From JBCCSZ01 sp039821145 (GTDB taxonomy: Bacteria > Bacteroidota > Bacteroidia > Chitinophagales > Saprospiraceae), in the NCBI GenBank assembly GCA_039821145.1, contig JBCBOS010000011.1, positions 124,001 through 188,000 of the forward strand: 64,000 nucleotides of DNA. Direction: 5' to 3'. Made by a program: the position numbers and the translations under genes. A model generated the notes under the pieces. The model worked only from the letters and a program-made list of their open reading frames with translations, searched no databases and was not told where the DNA came from. This document shows, piece after piece, positions 17,977 through 26,219 of the stretch (position 1 is its first letter; every line of letters starts with the position of its first letter).

Positions 17977-19244
17977 TCTTTCAAAATCTGATGCCCGATG
18001 GCACATTCCAAGCAGCGATGCCGATCGCAATATTGTCGCTTGAGCTGGAGCAATGCCTGTGTCTGAAAGGCAGAATCTGCTTGTACCCCCAAGCTTTTCC
18101 ATCGTTGGATGTCGCCATTGGACTCTCGCGGCAGGGATTCCAATAGTTGCATGGCCTGCTGTGTGTAGCCATCGTCTGCTTGCCGTCTGCCGTACAAAAA
18201 CAGCATGGGAGCGATGATGTTGATGATGATCACCTGTATGGCCGAGCGTCCCATGGGCTTGCTCTTTTTCACTGACAGGCGATCAAAGCGGTAGTGTGTT
18301 TGCCAGTAGCGAGATGGCTTCTGTTCGAAAAGGTGCTCGATTTCTTTGGCATTGGCGCTTGCCAGTATCTTGCCAAATAGGTCCTCGGATTGGAACAACA
18401 AAGCAGCCAGTTGGGCAATGCGCACAGTGGGAAATCCCGCCGGGCGCATGCGAGAGAACTTCCAGCCCACCGCAGACAGAGGCGTCAATTGGTACTTGGA
18501 CTGCAGAAGGCGATACTCTTGCTGCAATTTTCGGGGATACTCATCTCGCCACTGTGGCCTCAGAAAGCCAGCCTGTCCAAAGAGGAGTGCTTCCAGCTGC
18601 AGGAGATTGTGTTTGTGTCTCTGCAAAATGGGGAGGGGCAGCGAAAGGGCAAGCTGGTCAAATAGGGGTACATTGGTGCGCATGCCAAATCCCCGGCACA
18701 AAAATCGGTAAAATATGCCTTCCCAATCGTCCTTGCTGGCAGCCAAGGTATGGGCCATCTCTACGGTTTTGCTTTCCAGCCGCTCTACCATGAGTCGTTC
18801 CAGCCACAAGTTGCGCGAGAGGGGGGAGACTTGGGAAAGTTGATTGGCGCAGGGAATCCACTCTTTGGTGGCCTGCAGGCGCTGGTAGCTGTGGAGGAGA
18901 TGGGAGTGAATGCGCCCGCGCAGCTCTAGGCAGGGAATGCGCTGGTGGTTGTGGTCAAAGATGGGCATGTCCTCTTGGTAAACGACATGGAGGATGACAT
19001 TGTCGTAGGCCCGGTCCTTGGAGTGTCGGTGCTGGTCCCAGTCGGAGGCCTTGACATGCATTTCCACATTGCCTGCCCAAAGAATCTGGTCGATGTAGAT
19101 GCGGGCGTTGAAAAAATCGGGTCCGGCCTGTTGGTTGAGGCTGCCAAAGTGTTGAATCTGCAAGCCTTGTCCATCGGTGGTTTTCAGTTGGGACAGATCG
19201 AATTGGCGGGTTCGCCAGATGTAATGCAGGAGTGCTTCTTTCAT
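17967..19244 (-). CDS. DUF2851 family protein
   Basis: 425 residues from the ATG at 19244 (MKEALLHYIWRTRQFDLSQL). The segments LQIQHFGSLNQQAGPDFFNA, WAGNVEMHVKASDWDQH and VILHVVYQEDM are the conserved N-terminal core of DUF2851, a cytoplasmic Bacteroidota family of unknown function. A later ILQRHKHNLLQLEALLFGQAGFL segment and a C-terminal cysteine pair (CDRHRCLECAIG) are also family-typical; the cysteines may bind metal. The longer frame to 19313 adds 23 unsupported residues. Confidence 0.88.
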   Translation of the reverse strand: MKEALLHYIWRTRQFDLSQLKTTDGQGLQIQHFGSLNQQAGPDFFNARIYIDQILWAGNVEMHVKASDWDQHRHSKDRAYDNVILHVVYQEDMPIFDHNHQRIPCLELRGRIHSHLLHSYQRLQATKEWIPCANQLSQVSPLSRNLWLERLMVERLESKTVEMAHTLAASKDDWEGIFYRFLCRGFGMRTNVPLFDQLALSLPLPILQRHKHNLLQLEALLFGQAGFLRPQWRDEYPRKLQQEYRLLQSKYQLTPLSAVGWKFSRMRPAGFPTVRIAQLAALLFQSEDLFGKILASANAKEIEHLFEQKPSRYWQTHYRFDRLSVKKSKPMGRSAIQVIIINIIAPMLFLYGRRQADDGYTQQAMQLLESLPRESNGDIQRWKSLGVQADSAFQTQALLQLKRQYCDRHRCLECAIGHQILKDQK

Positions 19245-19537
19245 GTGCTTGGATTTGTGTGGATGAAGAAATGTCGAGCAGTCTTGACAAGAAAAACTGC
19301 GGTAATAGGACACGGCACCCCCACATTTTCCATAAAAAATGAAGAACTTTTTTTCTTGTGCAGGCGGAAAAAACTTGCTTTAAAAGGATAAATAAAATTA
19401 CAATATGTATGGCTGTCGGCCTTCCGGACGGCCTTTCTATGCTGCGCTCAATGGATTTTTTTCAAAATCAAAATGGCTGGTGAATCACTTCTATTCATAA
19501 TTCGTATTTTGGCTCAGCAAATCCAGATAGTCACCAT

Positions 19538-22087
19538 ATGGAAAACATCGATCAGCTCATCGTTGAAAAGGGAATGCCCCTCATGGAAGAGTTGTATGGC
19601 CCGTCGACTTCCGCCATCCACGATCAGCTGCAAAAGGCTGGTTCAGACATCGGTCACTACGGCTTGAGTGTGATCCGAGGAGGGACCCGGAAATTGGGAT
19701 CGAGGGTGCTCCGCCAGTTGGCGCGCGCCATCATCAAGTCTCTAGGGGACCATTATCGCTTTGATGACAAAAAGATGGAATTTGTTCCTCTCAACTTAGA
19801 TGCATCGAAAAACGCGTCGCCTTCCGAATCAGAAAAAAAAATCCCCCAGGTATTTTTGTCCTATCACCACGAAGACCAAGAGTTTGTGGAAAAACTGCGG
19901 GTGCATTTCTCCTGGCTGATTCGGAAGGGGGAAATGGAGTTGTTGTACGATGAAAACATTTTGCTACCGGGAGATGAGATCAACGAGCGAATCAAGTCTG
20001 CCATTGCGCGTGCAGATGTGTTGATTCCCTTGGTCAGTCCAAATTACCTTGCCTCGGATTACAACTATGAATTGGAGTGGCGCGACATTCAGGCAAGAGC
20101 CAATGATGGAAGTGGGGTCGTGATACTCCCCATTGTGGTGCGACCCTGTTTTTTTGAAGGTGCGGGCTTTGGCAAGTTTACCGTACTCCCAAGAGGAGGA
20201 AAACCCGTTTCTCATTGGAAAGATCCGGATGAGGCCTATCTGTCGATTGTCAAGTCCATCAAGGAGATATTGGACAAAAAAGCTGGAGAGACCATCAGTC
20301 GTTCCATTGGCATGCAGACCAAAGGCTTTTCTTCGGCTGTCGATAGAATACGTGCGGCCCATCAGGAAGGGGAGCACAAAACGGTTTTGGATCTGGGACC
20401 AGAATTTTTGGCGAGCCAAAAGCTCAGTCTGCTGGACCAGGGGCGCATCTGTTTGGACGTGGGGCGCTCTGCCTTGGCCTTGGAGCAGAAAAAGGAAGCC
20501 ATTGATCACTTCATGTTGGCGCTGGAAAAGGTACTGCCACTGGGCGGTCCGGCAGCTGCACAGATCAAAGTAGAGATTTTTCAGCAACTTGTTGGAGTCA
20601 GTCCCCGCAATGCCCAGTACTGGTTTGGCATGGCGGAGGCCTATGGAGAAATGGGGGCCACCCAGCAGCGAGACGATGCCTACAATACGGCCGAAAAGAT
20701 CAAGGCGGAGCAGGACTATCGCGACAATCTGCGGCGGGACATTCGTCTCTACCAGCTTCGCATCAACCGCGCACTGTTCTTTCGCGACATCGAATGGAAT
20801 CTACAGCCTCAAGTGAACATCCTCCTGGGCAAAAATGGCTATGGCAAAAGTTTTTTGCTCAACATTCTTTTGTGCTTGCTCAAGGATCGCAACGAGATGA
20901 TCTACGACATCCTCTCTCAGGGACAGTCGGAAAGCATTGATCCCTTGCTGTCGGTTTATTTGGAGAAAGGAGCAGAGCCTTATGTCATTCGACGCAACTT
21001 GACGGCCTTTTTGGAGACCATTGGGGAGATGCCGATTTTGGCCATTCCCGATGTGCGCTCTGTGGACAAGTCCCAGGACACCATCGTATCCGATCTGTAC
21101 ATCGAGGATTTGGTCAAGGAAGGAGCGCAGGACTTCATGCACAGTCGGCCCATTGGTCGTCTGATCAATCAATTGCTGTCCAATTTGGTGGAATACTACC
21201 GGGCGGCCGATGAGACTTTTTCTGCGCCCATCTTCAACCTCATGAGTGAGGTGATCAAGTCTTTGACGGGCAATAAAGTCTTCGAGTTTGTTGAAATTCG
21301 CACGACGAGCCGCAGCCGCAGCCAGCTGATGGTGCGCACAGAAAATTCGGATTTGCCACTTCCCTTCCAGCGCATGTCCCAGGGCACCACCTCTGTACTG
21401 GTCATCTTCGGATTGATTTATGAGTACTTGGAGGCCTTGGGCAAATACCGGGGGAGCGAGCTGCCGCCTCAAGAAGAGACGGGCATTGTGGTCATCGACG
21501 AGGTAGACGCGCACTTGCATCCAGAATGGCAACGCAAGATCGTGGGGCTGTTGCGAGAGCATTTTCCCAATGTACAGTTTCTCATCACCGCACACAGTCC
21601 CTTGGTGGTGGGAGGATGTTTGGATGGAGAGGTCTCTGTGCTGCGCAAAGAAGGAAAGGAGGCGTTTACGGTGGAGCAATTCGAAGGAGACTTCATCGGT
21701 TGGCAGTCGCAGGAGATTTACAACAAGATTTTCCAAATCGAGGAAATGGACCGGAGCTTTTTGCACTACCACTCTCTTTATGCATTCCGCCACGAGATCA
21801 AAGCAGAGATCGATGAATTGGAGGGAAAGTCAGACTTGACGGACAAAGAATCTGCCCGACTCGAAAAGTTGTACGACGATGAATATTACATCAAGAAAGC
21901 ACACCAAAAGGCCCAGGATTTGAACAAGGAGGAGCAACGGCAGATTGGTAATCAGATACTCGAACAAAAGCTGAATCAAGAAAAAGAAGAGGAAAAAGAG
22001 AAGCCGAGAAAAGAAGGTGTATCGAGAGGTTCCAGAAGGCGGAAAACGAAAGGTGGGCAGGGAAAACGGAAAAATCCATTAATATGA
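19538..22087 (+). CDS. TIR domain - helical repeat - ABC-type (RecF/OLD-like) ATPase fusion, candidate anti-phage protein
   Basis: 849 residues. Residues 1-100 are a short helical region of unknown type. Residues about 103-246 are a TIR domain: FLSYHHED (106-113), DENILLPGDEI as the BB-loop region, and SDYNYELEW with Glu178 at the position of the NADase glutamate. Residues about 260-395 look like TPR-type helices (DHFMLALEKV, NAQYWFGMAEAYGEMGATQQ). The ATPase has Walker A GKNGYGKS (431-438), signature-like MSQGTTS (613-619), Walker B IVVIDEVDAHLHPEW (Asp654, Glu655) and switch His686 in ITAHSP. The C-terminal 100 residues are charged and basic. No TOPRIM or HNH domain is visible. It overlaps the next gene by ATGA. 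A defence role is inferred from domain composition. Confidence 0.85.
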   Translation: MENIDQLIVEKGMPLMEELYGPSTSAIHDQLQKAGSDIGHYGLSVIRGGTRKLGSRVLRQLARAIIKSLGDHYRFDDKKMEFVPLNLDASKNASPSESEKKIPQVFLSYHHEDQEFVEKLRVHFSWLIRKGEMELLYDENILLPGDEINERIKSAIARADVLIPLVSPNYLASDYNYELEWRDIQARANDGSGVVILPIVVRPCFFEGAGFGKFTVLPRGGKPVSHWKDPDEAYLSIVKSIKEILDKKAGETISRSIGMQTKGFSSAVDRIRAAHQEGEHKTVLDLGPEFLASQKLSLLDQGRICLDVGRSALALEQKKEAIDHFMLALEKVLPLGGPAAAQIKVEIFQQLVGVSPRNAQYWFGMAEAYGEMGATQQRDDAYNTAEKIKAEQDYRDNLRRDIRLYQLRINRALFFRDIEWNLQPQVNILLGKNGYGKSFLLNILLCLLKDRNEMIYDILSQGQSESIDPLLSVYLEKGAEPYVIRRNLTAFLETIGEMPILAIPDVRSVDKSQDTIVSDLYIEDLVKEGAQDFMHSRPIGRLINQLLSNLVEYYRAADETFSAPIFNLMSEVIKSLTGNKVFEFVEIRTTSRSRSQLMVRTENSDLPLPFQRMSQGTTSVLVIFGLIYEYLEALGKYRGSELPPQEETGIVVIDEVDAHLHPEWQRKIVGLLREHFPNVQFLITAHSPLVVGGCLDGEVSVLRKEGKEAFTVEQFEGDFIGWQSQEIYNKIFQIEEMDRSFLHYHSLYAFRHEIKAEIDELEGKSDLTDKESARLEKLYDDEYYIKKAHQKAQDLNKEEQRQIGNQILEQKLNQEKEEEKEKPRKEGVSRGSRRRKTKGGQGKRKNPLI

Positions 22088-23073
22088 CCGCAGAAACCAT
22101 TGTCAAGAAACTCGTGGAACTGTTCTCTGGCCACAGCATGGAGGAGGTGGAGAAGGACGATCTGAAAATGGTCAAGGATGCCTTTCACAAAACCGATCGG
22201 GACCAGCTCATGGAATTGGATGGCTACAGCACCTACTACTCCAAAATCCAACAGCTCAAGCAACAGTTGGAAGACATCCAGCAGAACCATGCCGATGCCA
22301 AGTCCCAAATCAATGCATCCATCATCTTGCTCAAAAATCTGTCGGAGAGCGACGTAGACAGTGAGTCCTCTTTTGATCTGCTGGCCTATTACAAGCAGTT
22401 GGTGGAGGGACAGTTTCAGTCAGCGCAGTGGGATGATACAGAGCTGGCCGTCTTTCGAAGCAAATGGGATTTCGTTTTTGAGTGGAAAGACTATTTCCTC
22501 TCCTACACCAATCGCAATGCCTCCGAGACCAACAGCGACTACCGCAATCTGCTGCGGCAGGTTTTCAGTCAGTTGCCCCGCGTAGAGGAGCGCACCCGGG
22601 TCAACCTGCTGGCCCGCGTCATTGCCAACTACCTCAAGCGCAACAACCTCCGTGGCTTTTTTGACAAGGACGTGCTCAAATGTGGAGACGATTTTGGCGA
22701 CAAAATACAAGACTATTGTCAGTCGGCCTTTGCCTTTGTCCAACTGGTGGAGGAGGAAACCCTCAACGACAGCCCGACGGCAACCAATTGGTGCAAAAAA
22801 GAATACGATCTGTTTCAGACAGATTCTCGATTGGCAGAATATGTGAAGGTGGGGGAGAAAAATCGACATTTCTTCATCCTCACCGATTCGCACAGCGACC
22901 TCCGGCCCGCCAACTTACCCAACACCTACCAGGATTGGTTTCAACACATCACCACCACCAACTACCAGCTGGCTGCCAACAACAACAAGCAGCTGCGTCG
23001 GAGAATTCGCCAAATTGCAGAGCAGATCATCCAATCGCGCGAGGCGATCATTGCCGAGTTGTTGAGCAGTTGA
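22084..23073 (+). CDS. Coiled-coil protein with divergent TIR-like domain, partner of the TIR-ATPase
   Basis: 329 residues; its ATG overlaps the stop of the TIR-ATPase gene (ATGA), so both are made from one message. Residues about 45-90 are a probable coiled coil (YYSKIQQLKQQLEDIQ). From about 133 the sequence follows a TIR pattern: DYFLSYTNR (136-144) as strand A, GFFDKDVLKCGDDFGDKI (191-208) as the BB-loop region, FAFVQLVEEETL as strand C, and NWCKKEYDLF (235-244) with Glu240 matching the catalytic WCxxE position. About 25 extra residues separate strand A from the following helix. A C-terminal helical tail (300-329) is basic. The TIR assignment is mine from motif spacing and less certain than in the partner. 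Confidence 0.75.
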   Translation: MTAETIVKKLVELFSGHSMEEVEKDDLKMVKDAFHKTDRDQLMELDGYSTYYSKIQQLKQQLEDIQQNHADAKSQINASIILLKNLSESDVDSESSFDLLAYYKQLVEGQFQSAQWDDTELAVFRSKWDFVFEWKDYFLSYTNRNASETNSDYRNLLRQVFSQLPRVEERTRVNLLARVIANYLKRNNLRGFFDKDVLKCGDDFGDKIQDYCQSAFAFVQLVEEETLNDSPTATNWCKKEYDLFQTDSRLAEYVKVGEKNRHFFILTDSHSDLRPANLPNTYQDWFQHITTTNYQLAANNNKQLRRRIRQIAEQIIQSREAIIAELLSS

Positions 23074-23082
23074 GGTCTCCTT

Positions 23083-23601
23083 TTATTCTGTTGATTCTTC
23101 TTCTGTTGAGGGGGTGCGCTGGTACAGTTTGAACACATAATTGTGCTCATTTTTCTCGTCGGCAGTGTGCGCTTCCTGCCATTCTTCCGTCCATTCGCTC
23201 ATGTCCAATTCTGGGAAGTAGACGTCTCCCTCCACACTGAGGTCCACTTCGGTGATGTAGAGCTTGTCGACATAGGGCAGGGCCAATTGGTAGATTTGGG
23301 CGCCGCCGATGATGAAAGCTTCCTCCTCGCCATTGTCTACGGCCAGTTGGAGGGCTTCCTCCAGCGAGTACACCACCAGGCATCCGGATGCTGCATACAG
23401 CGGATTGCGGGTGACGATGACATTGGTGCGTTTGGGGAGGGGCTTGCCAATGGACTCGTAGCACTTGCGTCCCATGATGATGTGGTGACCGAGGGTGGTG
23501 CGCTTGAAGTACTTGAGATCGGCTGGCAGGTACCAGGGGATGTCGTTGTCGCGTCCGATGACCCGATTGTCGGCAGTGGCTACGATGAGGGAAACAGTCA
23601 T
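23083..23601 (-). CDS. folA: Dihydrofolate reductase
   Basis: 172 residues from the ATG at 23601 (MTVSLIVATADNRVIGRDND). IPWYLPADLKYFKRTT carries the folate-binding Asp28, then IIMGRKCYESIGKPLPKRTN and FIIGGAQIYQLALPYVDKLY supply the NADPH-binding motifs. It reduces dihydrofolate to tetrahydrofolate. The acidic C-terminal tail (PSTEEESTE) is unremarkable. It is convergent with the TIR locus (9 bp between stops). A longer in-frame start at 23676 adds residues without family support. Confidence 0.95.
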   Translation of the reverse strand: MTVSLIVATADNRVIGRDNDIPWYLPADLKYFKRTTLGHHIIMGRKCYESIGKPLPKRTNVIVTRNPLYAASGCLVVYSLEEALQLAVDNGEEEAFIIGGAQIYQLALPYVDKLYITEVDLSVEGDVYFPELDMSEWTEEWQEAHTADEKNEHNYVFKLYQRTPSTEEESTE

Positions 23602-23736
23602 TCTAAGAGTCTTTGATTCTAAAAAAACGCCCGAACATAAGTATTTCGCTGCAAAAAATGGAATGGCCTCGGGCAATTATTTGCTTTGGTCTGCAACGAA
23701 CTTTTCCACCCTGCCACTTGTCCTCTAAAGACAAAC

Positions 23737-23767
23737 TTGCTTTTGAAGCTCCACTCCGCTACATTTG
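23737..23767 (+). promoter_or_regulatory. Promoter of the lpxK operon (-33 TTG, -7 TACATTTG)
   Basis: TTG at 23737-23739 and TACATTTG at 23760-23767 are separated by 20 bp, within the spacing reported for Bacteroidota promoters. Transcription would start only about 4 bases before the lpxK ATG at 23775, predicting an almost leaderless message. Confidence 0.55.
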
Positions 23768-23774
23768 TTGACCA

Positions 23775-24842
23775 ATGGTCCAAAACATTTTATTCAAGAT
23801 TTTGCTGTCGCCGATTTCCCTCCTCTACGGGGTGGGGGTGAGCCTGCGCGACTTGCTCTATCGAGTGGGCTTGCTCAAAGGGGTGGCTTTCGATGTGCCA
23901 GTGATTTCGGTTGGCAACCTGTCCATCGGCGGGGCGGGCAAGACGCCTCACATAGAATACTTGGTGCGATTGCTCAAAGACTACATCAATGTGGTGACCC
24001 TGAGCCGGGGGTACAAGCGTGAGACCAAGGGCTTCCTCATTGGGCGGCGAGGGCATGATGCGCGGGTATTGGGGGACGAACCTTTGCAATTTTTGCGAAA
24101 GTTTCCCGACATTCTGGTCACCGTGGCCGAAAGCCGATCCTTGGCCATTCCTCAGATTTTGATGAAAGCACCGGGCGCCCAAGCCATTTTGTTGGACGAC
24201 GCCTTCCAGCATCGCTCGGTAGAGCCCAGCCTCAATATTTTGCTCACCGAATACGATCGCCCCTTTGTCAAAGACTTTTTGTTGCCATCCGGGCGCCTGC
24301 GGGAGTGGCGGTCGGCCTACAGGCGAGCCGATATGATTGTGGTGTCCAAGTGCCCACCCGTTTTGTCAGAGGCAGATCGGCAGGCCATGATCCGGCGGAT
24401 TCGCCCCTATGCCCACCAGCGAGTCTTTTTTTCTTACTACCAATACGGCCTTCCCTATTTCATCTGGAATGCCCAGCAGCGCCTTCGCCTGGGACCACAA
24501 ATGCAGGTCTTGCTCATCTGCGCCATTGCCGGCACCGACTATTTGCTCGACTGGTTGAAACCGCAGGTGGAGCAGGTCATCGCCTTGGAGTATGAAGATC
24601 ACCACTTCTTCAGCAAATTTGACTTGGGCAAGCTGCAAAGGACTTTCGAACGCATGGAAGGGCAGCAGAAATTGATCCTCACCACTGAAAAAGATGCCAT
24701 GCGGCTGGAATTGCATCGCGATTTCTTAACTCAGCAAAGGTTGCCTATTTTTGTGCTGCCGGTACAGGTGGCTTTCCATTCGGAAGATCGGGATGCCTTT
24801 GACCAGAGCATTCGCGATTCTCTACTGAATTTTAAAGCCTGA
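23775..24842 (+). CDS. lpxK: Tetraacyldisaccharide 4'-kinase
   Basis: 355 residues. An N-terminal hydrophobic helix (about 5-25) anchors it to the inner membrane. The P-loop GGAGKT is at 52-57 within SVGNLSIGGAGKTPHIEYL, followed by LSRGYKRETKG, GDEPLQF and ILLDDAFQHRSV, all LpxK hallmarks. It phosphorylates the lipid A precursor at the 4' position. The stop overlaps the acyltransferase start (TGATG). It is the first gene of a run with an acyltransferase, a glycosyltransferase and a sigma factor. Confidence 0.95.
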   Translation: MVQNILFKILLSPISLLYGVGVSLRDLLYRVGLLKGVAFDVPVISVGNLSIGGAGKTPHIEYLVRLLKDYINVVTLSRGYKRETKGFLIGRRGHDARVLGDEPLQFLRKFPDILVTVAESRSLAIPQILMKAPGAQAILLDDAFQHRSVEPSLNILLTEYDRPFVKDFLLPSGRLREWRSAYRRADMIVVSKCPPVLSEADRQAMIRRIRPYAHQRVFFSYYQYGLPYFIWNAQQRLRLGPQMQVLLICAIAGTDYLLDWLKPQVEQVIALEYEDHHFFSKFDLGKLQRTFERMEGQQKLILTTEKDAMRLELHRDFLTQQRLPIFVLPVQVAFHSEDRDAFDQSIRDSLLNFKA

Positions 24843-26185
24843 TGTACAAGTCTCTTTCTCCCGTGCTGTATTATCTGTATCAGTTTTTCAAAGGACTGGT
24901 GTTGTTCAGCTTCCGCATTTTTTTCTCTCGCATCGTCGTTCGTGGCAAAGAACACCTTCACTTGGATGGTCCTGCGATTTTGGTGTGCAATCATCCCAAT
25001 ACGTTGATGGACCCTCTCAATGCGGCCTCCCGGATCAACAAGGTGGTGTACTTTTTGGCCAATGCGGGCCTATTCAAGCACCCACTGCTGGGAAAGGTTC
25101 TTCGAAAGCTCTATTGCATCCCTGTGGAGCGACCGGTCGATGTGCAGGGGCGTCGGATTTCGAATGAGAAGAGTTTTGAAAAGTGCTACGACTTCATGGA
25201 TGAGGGGGGATGCTTGTTCATTGCACCGCAGGGGGGAAGTAAAATGCGGCGCCACATCGGACAGCTCAAAACGGGAACGGCCCGGATTGCGCTGGGGGCG
25301 GAAAGCAGAAATGATTTTGGACTGGGGGTTGTGGTTCTTCCAGTGGGCTTGCATTATTCTTCGCCCCAAGAATTTCGGAGCAAGGTACTCATCAATGGGG
25401 GGGAGCCCATTCAGCTGGCAGATTACAAGGAGATTTATCACGAGCATCCGCAGCAAGCGGTCCGGAAACTCACCCAGGACATCAAGGATCGGATGGGCAG
25501 TTTGGTGATCGATGCCGAAGATGATGATGCCGAGCAAGTGCTGGACCAGATCCTGTCTTTGGAAGGGGCGGGGCGACCACAAACTTTTGAGCAGGCATTT
25601 GATGTGGGGCAGAAATTGGCCATTCGCACGGCTGCTTGGAAGGAAAAGTCGGCGGCTGCATACGATCGCTTTCGGGATGCCGGCCAGTCCTATTTTGATG
25701 AGTTGACCGGAAGTGGACTGAGCGACTCGGTTTTTGTTTCCCTGCAAAAAGAATCGGAATCCTCTGTGGCCATTCGCTCTCTGTTGGCCCTGGTACTTTT
25801 GCCATTGTTTGCATTTTGTTGGCTGCATCACGCCTTGGCCAATGGCTTGCCGTGGTTGTTGGTCAAAAAACTCAATTTGTACAAAGGCTACGCCTCCAAT
25901 GTCAAAGTATTGAGCGGGGTGTTTACCTATCCGATCTTTTATGGTTTGCAGCTCTGGTTGGTGCATCGCTTGGGAGGCAATGGGCTCATCACTTTGGCCT
26001 ATTTTGGATTTTTGTTGGCATCTGGGGCATTTGTTTCCTGGTACATGACTGATGTGCCCGCTTTGCTGGCCGAGAGGCGGGCGCGACGGTGGGCGCGGGT
26101 CAATCCCGGACCATTCGAGCGCCTGATGGAACAGAGGCGAAAGTTGGTAACACAGCTTCAGGAGGCTGGATTGATTGGATCTTAG
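24842..26185 (+). CDS. PlsC-type membrane acyltransferase
   Basis: 447 residues. CNHPNTLMDPLN (about 49-60) is a variant of the acyltransferase block I, with His51 and Asp57 separated by five residues rather than four, a spacing I recall in other Bacteroidota homologues. Later YCIPVERP and FIAPQGGSKMRR correspond to blocks II and III. Two or more hydrophobic helices lie near 310-405 (IRSLLALVLLPLFAFCWLHH). It probably acylates a glycerophospholipid or lipid A-type acceptor at the inner membrane. Overlap with lpxK suggests a link to lipid A, but the acceptor is not determined. Confidence 0.85.
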   Translation: MYKSLSPVLYYLYQFFKGLVLFSFRIFFSRIVVRGKEHLHLDGPAILVCNHPNTLMDPLNAASRINKVVYFLANAGLFKHPLLGKVLRKLYCIPVERPVDVQGRRISNEKSFEKCYDFMDEGGCLFIAPQGGSKMRRHIGQLKTGTARIALGAESRNDFGLGVVVLPVGLHYSSPQEFRSKVLINGGEPIQLADYKEIYHEHPQQAVRKLTQDIKDRMGSLVIDAEDDDAEQVLDQILSLEGAGRPQTFEQAFDVGQKLAIRTAAWKEKSAAAYDRFRDAGQSYFDELTGSGLSDSVFVSLQKESESSVAIRSLLALVLLPLFAFCWLHHALANGLPWLLVKKLNLYKGYASNVKVLSGVFTYPIFYGLQLWLVHRLGGNGLITLAYFGFLLASGAFVSWYMTDVPALLAERRARRWARVNPGPFERLMEQRRKLVTQLQEAGLIGS

Positions 26186-26219
26186 GTATGCTCAACGGCT
26201 TGTCAAATTAGACGTACAC

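Noticed and set aside
15661..18102. 813-codon minus-strand frame
   Set aside because: It lies wholly opposite the DUF5686 gene, whose signal peptide, domains and terminal aromatic residue are clear.
19415..19440. GC-rich inverted repeat upstream of the TIR locus as a terminator or attachment site
   Set aside because: The stem is short with mismatches and no T-run, and no direct repeats flank the locus.
19538..23073. Known Thoeris, Septu, PARIS or Gabija system
   Set aside because: No SIR2, HNH or TOPRIM domain is visible; the ATPase is linked to TIR and the second protein is TIR-like, so none of these names fits.
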